Shown: one piece after another, positions 1 through 6,902 of the stretch | Position numbering within the stretch: the first letter of the stretch is position 1 | Layout: every line of letters begins with the position of its first letter | Source: Holophagae bacterium | GTDB taxonomy: Bacteria; Acidobacteriota; Thermoanaerobaculia; Thermoanaerobaculales; Sulfomarinibacteraceae | Reading direction: 5' to 3' | NCBI GenBank assembly: GCA_030609785.1 | Contig: JAUWTC010000139.1 | Span: 1 to 6,902, forward strand | DNA length: 6,902 nucleotides | Notes under the pieces: generated by a model | The model's input: the letters and a program-made list of their open reading frames with translations, nothing else | The model's database searches: none | What the model was told of the DNA's origin: nothing | Position numbers and translations under genes: made by a program

Positions 1-1
1 C

Positions 2-2038
2 CTGGGGGCCGTGGTCTGGTGGCTGTTGCTCCTGCCATGGCTCCGCTCCTGGCCCGACGCCGGTTTGGGGTTGGCCGTCACGACGGCGTGGATCGTCCCC
101 GCGTGGATTGCCTGGTTCGGTTCCGAGGTCTTCAGTCTTCCGGTCGGACCGACTTCGGCGACCGTGATCGTGGTTGTCCTGACCCTTGGCGCCCTGGTGA
201 TGTCGGCTCGGCGGTGGAACGAGGTGCGGCGCGTTGCAGTCTCCAGGCGCTACGGTATGAGAGCTGTGGCTGCGGTCTTTGCCGGTGTATTCGCTCTTTT
301 TCTGGTGGTGCGGCTCTTCAATCCGGCCATTCACTGGGGCGAAAAGCCGATGGATTTTTCATTCTTCAACGCTTTCGTCGGTGCCTCACAGTGGCCGCCG
401 GGAGAGCCGTGGATGGCGGGCGAAGAGCTGCATTACTACTATTTTGCTGACGTCCTGGCGGCCTTTCCCGCGCTGGTGGTCGGTTCGGACACCGCTGTTG
501 CCTATAACCTGATGTGCGCAACCGTGCCCGCCCTGGCTGCGGCGCCCCTGGCGGCCCTCGGCCTGATGGTGGCCCGGAGGCGACGGCGACGTTGGTTTTT
601 CCTGATGCCTTTCGGCGTTTTGTTGGTCGGCAATCTCGCCTGGCCCTGGTTGCTGAATTTGGCGCGGGCCGGACGGTGGTTTGACCTGTGGTGGGCCACT
701 TCGAGGGTCGTGCCAGGGTACGCCATCACCGAATATCCGCTCTGGGCGGCGCTCTTTGCCGATTTGCACGCGCACTTCGTCGCCTTGCCGGTGATGGTCG
801 TCGCCGGCCTGTGGGCCTGGGTCGTCGTCCAGGTTCCCGGCCGCCGCTGGGTTGGAGGGGCCGTGATGTGCGGCCTGGTTGCGGCGGTGTTGGCGGCGAC
901 CAACCCCTGGGACCTCCCGGTCTTTGCCCTGTCGCTTTTGCTCGCCGTCGTGGCCGTTGCCCCGAGGCCTGTCGAAGCCCTGGCTCGACTGGCAACGGCG
1001 GCGGCGTTCAGTGTCATCGCGGCGGCGCCCTTTCTGGTCGAACTGTTGGTCTGGTTGGGTGGTGATAGTGGAGTAGGAGGGCGAACCCTGGTGTATCTGA
1101 ATCAGGGGGACTTTGCTCCGTGGTGGGCGGTCCTTCGGCACTTCGGGCTGTTCCTGGCGCCCTTGGCGGTAGCAGCGATCATCCGGCCTCGGAAGGACCT
1201 GGTGATCACCGGAGCTTTGGTGGCGGCAGGAGCGGCTGTCGGGTTGATTTTTGGGTCCTCCGCGGCTGCAGTGGCCCTGGCGGCTGCGGCCCTGTTTCTG
1301 ACGATGGTGCGGTGGGCGCCTGACCGATGGCAGGCGACCGCATGGTCGCTTGCCGGTGCCGCAATGGTCCTCGTGGCCTTGGCCGAGCGATTGACCCTGA
1401 TGGACCGCATGAATACGATCTTCAAGACCTACAACGGCGCCTGGTTGCTGCTGGCGGTGGCGTTGGCGATCGTGCTCCTGCGGGCTCGGGGTCGAATGGT
1501 CACCGTGGCCCTGCCGGTATTCCTCGCGTTGGCGCCGGTCGCCCTGGCTAATTTGCCGCTCGGGGTCGCGCAGGGTTGGCTGCAACCGCGAAAGGCGTCA
1601 CCGCGTCCGACCCTGGACGGAAGGGCCTTTCTCCGCAGTGATCCGGCGGACGCCTTTCTGATAACTGCGCTCAACGGTGCGGCGCGCCCTGGTGATGTGG
1701 TCGCGGAGGCTGCCGGACCCAGTTACCGTCAGTTTACGAGGATCGCGATGCACACCGGGCTACCGACCGTCGTCGGCTGGGAGTGGCATCTTCAGCAACG
1801 GGGTCAGAGTCTGGTGGCGATCGAGGACAGGTTCCGTGACCTGGAAACGATCTATTCCGGTATCGATGCGGGAGAGCGACGGAGGGCCCTGGACCGCTAC
1901 AGAGTCGACTGGATCGTGCTCGGTGATCTCGAGCGGGTAACCTACGGCCTGGATGCAGTCGATCCGTTTGAAGGGATGCCCGGCGTCGTCCTCTGGGCAC
2001 GACAGGAATCGACGGTCCTCTATCGGGTGGTGCGTTAG
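2..2038 (+). CDS. DUF2298 / Chlor_Arch_YYY family polytopic membrane protein (5' partial)
   Basis: The frame is open from the left edge (base 2). A GTG at 11 is possible, but the protein begins inside a hydrophobic stretch, so the true N-terminus is probably outside the window. Numbering from that GTG gives 675 residues, ending in two consecutive in-frame TAG codons. Family hallmarks seen in order: EKPMD (111-115), PPGEPWMAGEELHYYYF (129-145) with the YYY motif, FADLHAH (249-255), TNPWDLP (297-303), DRMNTIFKTY (465-474), TGLPTVVGW (582-590) and the GDLER segment (638-642). About 15 hydrophobic segments fill residues 1-515. Residues from about 535 to the end look soluble and probably lie outside the membrane. 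The reaction is unknown. The membrane architecture, with acidic residues in an early external loop and a C-terminal soluble domain, resembles GT-C glycosyltransferases that use lipid-linked sugars; that is inference. It is co-directional with the downstream acyl-CoA ligase, but the 180-base gap argues against tight coupling. Confidence 0.86.
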   Translation: MGAVVWWLLLLPWLRSWPDAGLGLAVTTAWIVPAWIAWFGSEVFSLPVGPTSATVIVVVLTLGALVMSARRWNEVRRVAVSRRYGMRAVAAVFAGVFALFLVVRLFNPAIHWGEKPMDFSFFNAFVGASQWPPGEPWMAGEELHYYYFADVLAAFPALVVGSDTAVAYNLMCATVPALAAAPLAALGLMVARRRRRRWFFLMPFGVLLVGNLAWPWLLNLARAGRWFDLWWATSRVVPGYAITEYPLWAALFADLHAHFVALPVMVVAGLWAWVVVQVPGRRWVGGAVMCGLVAAVLAATNPWDLPVFALSLLLAVVAVAPRPVEALARLATAAAFSVIAAAPFLVELLVWLGGDSGVGGRTLVYLNQGDFAPWWAVLRHFGLFLAPLAVAAIIRPRKDLVITGALVAAGAAVGLIFGSSAAAVALAAAALFLTMVRWAPDRWQATAWSLAGAAMVLVALAERLTLMDRMNTIFKTYNGAWLLLAVALAIVLLRARGRMVTVALPVFLALAPVALANLPLGVAQGWLQPRKASPRPTLDGRAFLRSDPADAFLITALNGAARPGDVVAEAAGPSYRQFTRIAMHTGLPTVVGWEWHLQQRGQSLVAIEDRFRDLETIYSGIDAGERRRALDRYRVDWIVLGDLERVTYGLDAVDPFEGMPGVVLWARQESTVLYRVVR

Positions 2039-2073
2039 TAGCTGAGAGCTTCATGGCCCGGCCTCGAGCGTCG

Positions 2074-2109
2074 AAGAGGTCAAAAAAGTCAAAGGGGTCA
2101 AAGAGGTCA
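2074..2109. repeat. 9-bp tandem array, four units (consensus AAGAGGTCA)
   Basis: Four head-to-tail 9-base units start at 2074, 2083, 2092 and 2101: AAGAGGTCA, AAAAAGTCA, AAGGGGTCA, AAGAGGTCA. The first and last are identical, and all keep GTCA at the same place. Read on the minus strand the array spells Asp every third residue (D-L-F, D-P-F, D-F-F, D-L-F), but the frame overlaps the membrane-protein gene antisense and is not convincing as a gene. The array sits between the stop of the DUF2298 gene and the start of the acyl-CoA ligase gene. The rest of the gap (2039-2073 and 2110-2218) shows no RNA gene, clear promoter or strong terminator by eye. Confidence 0.85.
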
Positions 2110-2207
2110 TCCAAGGGACCGCGGCTTGATAGATCTGCGGAATGAGTGGCGTTGATCGGTCTTGAGATTTCGGTTAACCTCAGGGGAACAACTCGCCGGT
2201 ATTGGAA

Positions 2208-2213
2208 AAGGAG
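2208..2213 (+). promoter_or_regulatory. Shine-Dalgarno site of the acyl-CoA synthetase gene
   Basis: AAGGAG lies five bases (CCCCC) upstream of the ATG at 2219. It decides the start: the in-frame TTG at 2162 would add 19 residues that are not recognisable as acyl-CoA synthetase sequence, and the spacing supports 2219. Confidence 0.85.
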
Positions 2214-2218
2214 CCCCC

Positions 2219-4006
2219 ATGGAGTTCAAAGACTTCCGCAATGTCCACCACATGTTGAGCGAAACGGTTGATCGGTGGGGTGATCAGGCTGCCTACCGAT
2301 GGATCCTCGAATCGAAAGAAACGGAGTCGATTACCTGGAAGAGGTTTTCCGAAGAGGTGCGCCGAGTCGGCAAGAGCCTGATGGCCCTGGGTCTCAAGAA
2401 GGGCGACAAGGCCAACATCTTGAGTTACACAGAGTATCGGTGGGTCCTGACCGATATCGGTTGTGCTTCGATCGGCTCCTGTGCCGTTGGGATCTACCAG
2501 TCGTTGTTGGCCGATGACGTCAGGTACATCGTCGATCACTCGGATGCCGTACTGGTCTTCGCCGAGGACGAGGCACAGCTGGAGAAACTGCTGTCCATCA
2601 GAGACGAAATCCCGGCCGTTCGTATGGTCATCTTGTTCTCCGGGAAGGCGCCGGATAACGACTGGGTCATAACCTATGAGCGGTTCCTCGATCTTGGCGC
2701 CGACATCTCCGACGAGGCTCTGGACGAGAGAATTGAGGCGGTCGGCCCCGAGGACGTCGCAACGATCGTCTACACATCGGGAACGACCGGCATTCCCAAG
2801 GGCGCCGTGTTGACTCATGACAACGTCACGTTTACCGCTCAATCAGTCTACGGATCGACCCAGATCCTGGAGGGTGACGAGACGCTGCTCTTCTTGCCGT
2901 TGGCTCATATTTTTGCCCGGACTTTGGTCTTCAGCGCGCTGGTCGCCGGTACGACGATGACCTTCGCTCGTGGCATCGACACCATCGTCGAGGATTTTCA
3001 GATTGCTCGTCCCCACTGGTTTCCCAGCGTGCCGCGGATTTATGAGAAGGTGTATTCAAAGGTCATCTCGGGGGCGGAGGCCAAGGGGGGCGCCGCCCTG
3101 GCGATCTTCAACTGGGCGCGGTCGGTTGGCGACCGGATCAGTGATCTCAAACTGGAGGGCAAGCCCATCCCGTTCGTGTTGGGTCTGCAGTATTCCCTGG
3201 CGACCAAATTGGTCTTCTCCAAGGTCCAGGCGGCCCTCGGCGGCCGGGTCCGATGGTGCATCAGCGGGGCCGCCCCGCTCAACGCCTCGATCGCCAAGTT
3301 CTTCCACGCCGCGGGAATCTTGATCGTTGAAGGCATCGGCATGACCGAGAACATGTCCTTCACCAATCTCAACCGCTACGACAACTATCGATTCGGTTGG
3401 GTTGGTCCTCCGGGGCCGGGAATTGAACAGAAGACCGCCGAGGACGGTGAGGTGCTCTATCGGGGCCGGAATATCATGAGGGAGTATTACAAGATGCCGG
3501 CGGAGACCGCAGAAACCCTGACTCCTGACGGTTGGCAGCACACCGGTGACCTTGGCGAGATCGACGACGAGAATTTCTTGAGGATCACCGGCCGCAAGAA
3601 GGATTTGATCATCACAGCAGGAGGCAAGAACATCGCCCCTTCGGCCATTGAGGGCCTGATCGCCACCTCGAAGTACATCAACCAGATCTGCGCGATCGGT
3701 GACCGCAAGCCGTACCTGGTGGCGTTGATCACGGTCGATGCCGACAACGTCCGGGCCTACGCCGAAGAGCAGGGCATCGAGGGCGGCGACCTTGCTGAGT
3801 TGCTTGCGGACGAGAAAATCATAAGCCTGATCGACGGTGAACTCGAAGCGAAAAACACCGAGCTTGCGTCGTTCGAAACGATCAAGAAGTTCCGCCTGGT
3901 CGACGAATTCACCATCGAAAACGGTATGCTGACGCCGACGATGAAGGTCAAGCGCAACGTGGCGATGGAGCGGTACGAGGATTTGATCGAGGGGATGTAT
4001 CGGTAG
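2219..4006 (+). CDS. Long-chain fatty-acid--CoA ligase (AMP-forming acyl-CoA synthetase, FadD-like)
   Basis: This 595-residue enzyme, a usual length for the family, activates fatty acids to acyl-CoA through an acyl-adenylate, using ATP and CoA. It probably acts at the cytoplasmic face of the membrane and feeds beta-oxidation or lipid synthesis. The ATG at 2219 has a strong ribosome-binding site. Motifs of the ANL superfamily appear in order: the phosphate-binding loop TSGTTGIPKG (186-195), GIGMTEN (372-378) as the A5 motif, HTGDLGEID (441-449) with the ribose-binding Asp444, the hinge region GRKKDLIITAGGKNIAP (458-474), and PTMKVKR (573-579) near the C-terminus, which should supply the A10 lysine. 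The DLIITAGGKNIAP stretch is typical of long-chain rather than acetyl-CoA synthetases. One variation: the A5 motif, usually Y-G-x-T-E, has Ile373 where Tyr is common. Chain-length preference cannot be read from sequence. The gene is followed by an inverted repeat array and then convergent cydC. Confidence 0.95.
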   Translation: MEFKDFRNVHHMLSETVDRWGDQAAYRWILESKETESITWKRFSEEVRRVGKSLMALGLKKGDKANILSYTEYRWVLTDIGCASIGSCAVGIYQSLLADDVRYIVDHSDAVLVFAEDEAQLEKLLSIRDEIPAVRMVILFSGKAPDNDWVITYERFLDLGADISDEALDERIEAVGPEDVATIVYTSGTTGIPKGAVLTHDNVTFTAQSVYGSTQILEGDETLLFLPLAHIFARTLVFSALVAGTTMTFARGIDTIVEDFQIARPHWFPSVPRIYEKVYSKVISGAEAKGGAALAIFNWARSVGDRISDLKLEGKPIPFVLGLQYSLATKLVFSKVQAALGGRVRWCISGAAPLNASIAKFFHAAGILIVEGIGMTENMSFTNLNRYDNYRFGWVGPPGPGIEQKTAEDGEVLYRGRNIMREYYKMPAETAETLTPDGWQHTGDLGEIDDENFLRITGRKKDLIITAGGKNIAPSAIEGLIATSKYINQICAIGDRKPYLVALITVDADNVRAYAEEQGIEGGDLAELLADEKIISLIDGELEAKNTELASFETIKKFRLVDEFTIENGMLTPTMKVKRNVAMERYEDLIEGMYR

Positions 4007-4038
4007 CCGCCGAGCAAGCGCGTTCGACTCGATAAGAA

Positions 4039-4129
4039 GTGGACAGAGTGGACGATCTGGACATGGTGGACAGTCCATTGAGTTCACCCTGTCTCAGTCC
4101 ACTTCGTCCACCGAGTCCACAATGTCCAC
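4039..4129. repeat. Inverted pair of 9-bp-phased arrays forming a long imperfect hairpin; possible two-way terminator
   Basis: The left arm has GTGGAC-type units at 4039, 4048, 4057 (as CTGGAC) and 4066, each followed by three variable bases. The right arm has GTCCAC at 4097, 4106, 4115 and 4124. Weaker units at 4073 (GTCCAT), 4082 (GTTCAC) and 4091 (GTCTCA) continue the 9-base period, with a single 6-base step from 4091 to 4097. Pairing 4039-4071 with 4097-4129 gives 24 matches in 33 positions around a loop of about 25 bases. The site lies between the converging 3' ends of the acyl-CoA ligase and cydC genes, where a hairpin could stop transcription from both sides. There is no adjacent U-tract, so a classical intrinsic terminator is not shown. 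Confidence 0.85.
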
Positions 4130-4164
4130 TGGTGTGTACCGACTTTGCTGTGCTTCGCCGAAAC

Positions 4165-4182
4165 CTCGCGTGATTCGCGTGG
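4165..4182. repeat. Two-unit 9-bp direct repeat (CTCGCGTGA / TTCGCGTGG)
   Basis: TCGCGTG occurs at 4166-4172 and again at 4175-4181, a 9-base period, 38 bases before the cydC stop codon on the plus-strand scale. It is short and could be chance. It is listed because the period matches the other intergenic arrays here. The remainder of the gap (4007-4038 and 4183-4217) holds nothing I recognise. Confidence 0.45.
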
Positions 4183-4217
4183 CTGGATCCTCTTTTCGTG
4201 GAGTTTAAGACATTCCC

Positions 4218-6008
4218 TCACCACATCGAATGCTCCGCCTCCCAGAGGCGGCGGTAGAGGCCGTCGTGGCTCACGAGGTCGGGGTGCGATCCCTGTTGGA
4301 CCATCTGCCCTTGGTCAAGGACGACGATGGTGTCGTAGTTCTCCATCTCGACCAGACGGTGAGTGATGTGGAGGGTCGTTGTTCCTTTAAAGGCCTGGAA
4401 GATCTGTTGCAGCAGGGCTGAAGCCGTCGGTCCGTCCAGTTGGGCCGTCGGTTCATCCAGAATGAGAACGGCGGGCTTCTGCAAAAGCGCGCGGGCGACG
4501 CTGAGGCGCTGACGTTGCCCGCCCGAGAGGCGTTGACCCTGTTCTCCGATCCAGGTGTCCAGGCCTTCGGGCAGCTCGGCGAGGGTCGACTCCAGGGCCG
4601 CATGCCGGCAGGCGGCCTCCAGCTCCGAGGTAGAGGCTGAGGGCCGTGCCAAACGGAGGTTCTCGGCCACGGTGCCGCTGAACAGGAAGGTGTTCTGCGC
4701 CACCAGACCGATCGAACGCCGGAGATCATCGAGGTCCAGCTCCCTGATGTCGGCGCCGCCGATGAGAATCCGACCCGCCTCTGGGTCCCAGAATCGCTGA
4801 ACCAGGTGCGCCAGGGTTGTCTTGCCCGCGCCGGATGGGCCGACAACAGCCACTCGGGCGCCGGCGCTGACTTCAAGGTCGAGGCCGCTCAGGGCGGGTC
4901 GGGTTGTGCCGGGATAGGTGTGGGAGAGGCCCTGAAAAATCAGGGAGGGACTGCGCCCCCCAGGTTCACCCCACGCCGGTGTGGAGGACTCGACCGGCGA
5001 GAAGACCGTCGGCCGAGCATCCAGGATCTCGAAGAGCCTTGCGGCGGAGGCTACCTGGTGGTGCAGGTGGCGGGCGGCCTGGGGCAGGGGCGTGGCCGCC
5101 TCGAACGCCGCGACGGCCACCAGGCAGAGGACGGCCAACATCACACCGCTCAAGTGGCCCGATCGAACCAAGGGGATGCTGACGATCAGGACGCCCACAG
5201 TTGCCAGGTGGGTCAGGAGGACCCCGGCGCCGGTGGTCACGGCGTCGGTCATGGCGGCGCGGTGCTCGACCCGGGCCAGGTCCTTCCTGATGGCGTCGAT
5301 CTTCGCTCGATGCGATCGACTGCGGTTGAACGCCAGCAGTTCGGGCATGCCTTGGACAAAGTCGACGACCGCATCGCCGAGGTCCGATCTCAAGGCCGTT
5401 GACCGTCGACCCTCGGTTGCGGCCGAGACCCACGTGGCCGCCGGTACGACGACTCCGGCCAGAATGAAAAACAAGGCAAAAGTCGCGGCGGCTCCCACCG
5501 AAAACCACGCCATGAAGCAGCCGACGCCCAAGGCGACGGCCAGGGCCACCAGGGGGGGTGAGAGGACTCGGATGATGAAGCTCTGCAGGGCCTCGATGTC
5601 CGATAAGGCGCGATCGACCAGATCGCCGACTGATCGGTCCAGCAGCCGCGCCGGGGCCAGCGGCGCCAGGCGCTTGATGAACCAGACCCGAAGTCCAGCC
5701 AGGAGTTTGAAGGTCAGTTCGTGGCTGATCAGGCGTTCGGCGTAGCGGAAGATACCTCGGGAAACGCCGAAGAAGCGGACGCCGACGATGGCGACCTGCA
5801 GGTCGGCGATCGACGGATGGAGGGCCGCCGTGGCAATCAGCCAGGCTGCCGTGCCCATCAGGCCGACCGAGGCGCCGACGGTGGCCGTTCCCAGGGCGAG
5901 GGTGCCGACGATCGACCATCTCAGGGGAAGGACCAGCGCCATGAGACGACGCACGATGCCCATCGTCTGTGAGGATTCGAGTCTTCGCTCGGACGTAGTG
6001 GCACTCAT
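4218..6008 (-). CDS. cydC: CydC, subunit of the CydDC heterodimeric ABC transporter
   Basis: This 596-residue fused membrane/ATPase half-transporter pairs with CydD in the inner membrane. CydDC is required to assemble cytochrome bd oxidase. It was described as a cysteine/glutathione exporter and, in structural work, as a heme transporter. Residues about 25-330 form the six-helix membrane domain, including the CydC-typical RYAERLISHE (88-97) shortly after GVRFFGVSRG. His96 aligns with the heme-ligating His85 of E. coli CydC (alignment from memory). The ATPase domain has Walker A GPSGAGKTT (390-398), Q-loop Gln438, signature LSGGQ (494-498), Walker B VLILDEP (514-520, catalytic Glu519) and switch His550, so the nucleotide site looks intact. 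The chosen ATG at 6008 overlaps the cydD stop as ATGA, implying translational coupling, and has only a weak ribosome-binding site. The frame stays open upstream to 6512, but that part is a shadow of cydD. Confidence 0.93.
   Translation of the reverse strand: MSATTSERRLESSQTMGIVRRLMALVLPLRWSIVGTLALGTATVGASVGLMGTAAWLIATAALHPSIADLQVAIVGVRFFGVSRGIFRYAERLISHELTFKLLAGLRVWFIKRLAPLAPARLLDRSVGDLVDRALSDIEALQSFIIRVLSPPLVALAVALGVGCFMAWFSVGAAATFALFFILAGVVVPAATWVSAATEGRRSTALRSDLGDAVVDFVQGMPELLAFNRSRSHRAKIDAIRKDLARVEHRAAMTDAVTTGAGVLLTHLATVGVLIVSIPLVRSGHLSGVMLAVLCLVAVAAFEAATPLPQAARHLHHQVASAARLFEILDARPTVFSPVESSTPAWGEPGGRSPSLIFQGLSHTYPGTTRPALSGLDLEVSAGARVAVVGPSGAGKTTLAHLVQRFWDPEAGRILIGGADIRELDLDDLRRSIGLVAQNTFLFSGTVAENLRLARPSASTSELEAACRHAALESTLAELPEGLDTWIGEQGQRLSGGQRQRLSVARALLQKPAVLILDEPTAQLDGPTASALLQQIFQAFKGTTTLHITHRLVEMENYDTIVVLDQGQMVQQGSHPDLVSHDGLYRRLWEAEHSMW
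6005..6008 (-). other. cydD stop / cydC start overlap (ATGA)
   Basis: On the minus strand, ATG of cydC (6008-6006) and TGA of cydD (6007-6005) share bases in ATGA. This fixes the cydC start and indicates that both subunits are made from one transcript by coupled translation, which suits a 1:1 heterodimer. Confidence 0.9.
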
Positions 6009-6902
6009 GGGGTACCGCCGAGACTTCGCACCATTTTGGAAAAGAGGCCTTCGGACGACCGGAGATCGGCGAAGGTTCCGGTCTGAATCACACGACCTTT
6101 TTCTAAGACGACGACGCGGTCGGCGCGTCGGACCGTCGACAGACGGTGGGCGATGATCAGCGCAGTTCGTCCATGGAGCAGTTGGGACATCGCCCGCTCC
6201 AGTGCCTCGAGGCTCTCGGGGTCGAGACCGGCGCCCGGCTCGTCCAGGATCAGAAAAGGAGCGTCCTTGAGGAACGCTCGGGCCAACGCCAGGCGCTGCG
6301 CCTCGCCTCCGGACAAGCGTGCGCCGCGGACGCCGATCGGGGTGTCCCAGCCCTGGGGCAGTTGTTCGATGAAGTGATCCGCTCCGGCGTGCCGGGCCGC
6401 CTCTTTGACGTCGGCGTCGGTGGCGTTCGGTCGGGCCAGACGGATGTTGTCGGCCACCCCGGCAGCCAGGAGATGGGGTTCCTGGGGTACCCAGGCCAGG
6501 GAGTGGCGCCACTGGTCAGGGGCAATGTCGTGTGCCGGGATGCCGTCGGCCAAAATCGATCCTTCGGTGGGTTCGATAAAGCGGAGCAGGAGGTTGGCGA
6601 TCGTGCTCTTGCCGGAACCTGAAGGCCCGACCAGGGCGACTGTCTCGCCCCTTTGGAGCCGGAAATCGACGCCCTGAAGGGCCATGCGTGCCGCTTCCCC
6701 TTCACGGCCCGGATAGCTGAGGTGGACATTACACAGCTCGAGGACTCCTGGTGTTGTCATCCCAGGCCCGCCGGTGGCAGGGGTCGAGACGGCGATCGGG
6801 AGGGAGAGCAGTTCGAACAAACGGTCGGCCGCGGCCACGCCGGCTTGGCCTGAGTGGAATCGTTGGCCCAGCAGCCGCAACGGCAGGTAGAACTCGGGGG
6901 CC
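6005..6902 (-). CDS. cydD: CydD, subunit of the CydDC heterodimeric ABC transporter (5' partial, C-terminal 298 residues)
   Basis: The gene enters from the right edge. The first whole codon is 6901-6899, and residues are counted from there. The fragment opens with APEFYLPLRLLGQRFH (1-16), the end of the last membrane helix, matching E. coli CydD APEFFQPLRDLGTFYH. His16 aligns with the heme-ligating His312 of that protein (alignment from memory). After a linker comes a complete ATPase domain: Walker A GPSGSGKST (92-100), Q-loop Gln140 in WVPQEP, signature LSGGE (196-200), Walker B FLILDEP with Asp220 and catalytic Glu221, and switch His252. E. coli CydD has the deviant signature LSVGQ, whereas here it is canonical. 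The N-terminal membrane domain lies outside the window. The gene order cydD then cydC with a four-base overlap supports CydDC over other ABC exporters. cydAB is not in view. Confidence 0.92.
   Translation of the reverse strand, partial: APEFYLPLRLLGQRFHSGQAGVAAADRLFELLSLPIAVSTPATGGPGMTTPGVLELCNVHLSYPGREGEAARMALQGVDFRLQRGETVALVGPSGSGKSTIANLLLRFIEPTEGSILADGIPAHDIAPDQWRHSLAWVPQEPHLLAAGVADNIRLARPNATDADVKEAARHAGADHFIEQLPQGWDTPIGVRGARLSGGEAQRLALARAFLKDAPFLILDEPGAGLDPESLEALERAMSQLLHGRTALIIAHRLSTVRRADRVVVLEKGRVIQTGTFADLRSSEGLFSKMVRSLGGTP

Noticed and set aside
386..1585. Open frame of 399 codons on the minus strand opposite the DUF2298 gene
   Set aside because: Its product is a low-complexity, Arg/Gln/Pro/His-rich string with no domain, while the plus strand carries clear family motifs. 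It is an antisense shadow common in GC-rich genes.
2058..2074. Short palindromic strings GGCCCGGCC and TCGAGCGTCGA after the DUF2298 stop codon
   Set aside because: Stems are only four bases long with no U-tract, too weak to call a terminator in GC-rich DNA.
1734..2114. Minus-strand frame reading D-L-F-D-P-F-D-F-F through the 9-bp array
   Set aside because: The repeat peptide is a direct consequence of 9-base periodicity, and the rest of the frame is antisense to the DUF2298 gene with no domain.
2120..2200. Possible sigma-70 promoter elements (TTGATA- and TTGAGA-like strings) before the acyl-CoA ligase gene
   Set aside because: No -10 box at proper spacing stands out by eye, so a promoter call would be a guess.
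2162..2218. TTG start 19 codons upstream of the acyl-CoA ligase ATG
   Set aside because: No ribosome-binding site was seen for the TTG, whereas AAGGAG sits five bases before the ATG at 2219. The family sequence also begins there.
3056..4087. Open frame of 343 codons on the minus strand opposite the acyl-CoA ligase gene
   Set aside because: No recognisable domain. It covers the well-supported ligase gene and ends inside the intergenic repeat.
6009..6512. Upstream extension of the cydC frame by 168 codons
   Set aside because: The extension is Arg/Pro-rich and overlaps the CydD ATPase domain in another frame. Real CydC proteins begin just before the first membrane helix, as with the ATG at 6008.

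Overview
The window comes from a GC-rich bacterial chromosome. It holds four protein genes, two of them cut by the window edges, and two short intergenic gaps. The taxon cannot be fixed from the sequence. The gene types (a 'YYY' DUF2298 membrane protein, an FadD-type acyl-CoA ligase close to those I associate with Myxococcota/Acidobacteriota-like bacteria, and a CydDC transporter implying cytochrome bd respiration) fit a free-living, oxygen-respiring environmental lineage. That placement is inference.

Layout: bases 2-2038 (+) carry most of a large polytopic membrane protein of the DUF2298/Chlor_Arch_YYY family, running in from the left edge. A 180-base gap follows, containing a four-unit 9-bp tandem array (2074-2109). 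Bases 2219-4006 (+) encode a complete AMP-forming long-chain acyl-CoA synthetase with a clear Shine-Dalgarno sequence. Next comes a 211-base gap between convergent genes. It is dominated by a second 9-bp-phased array built of GTGGAC units and then GTCCAC units, so the whole can fold into a long imperfect hairpin (4039-4129). A small two-unit repeat of the same period lies at 4165-4182. Bases 4218-6008 (-) encode CydC, and 6005-6902 (-) the C-terminal part of CydD, which runs off the right edge. The two overlap by the four bases ATGA.

Function: CydD and CydC form one heterodimeric ABC transporter needed to assemble cytochrome bd oxidase. The His residues that I align with the E. coli heme ligands are present in both subunits. 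The acyl-CoA synthetase activates fatty acids. The DUF2298 protein has no assigned reaction, but its layout resembles a GT-C-type membrane glycosyltransferase. I see no functional link between the two strands' genes. There is no CRISPR array, transposase, phage gene, tRNA or rRNA. The most unusual material is non-coding: every gap in the window carries a degenerate repeat with a 9-base period.
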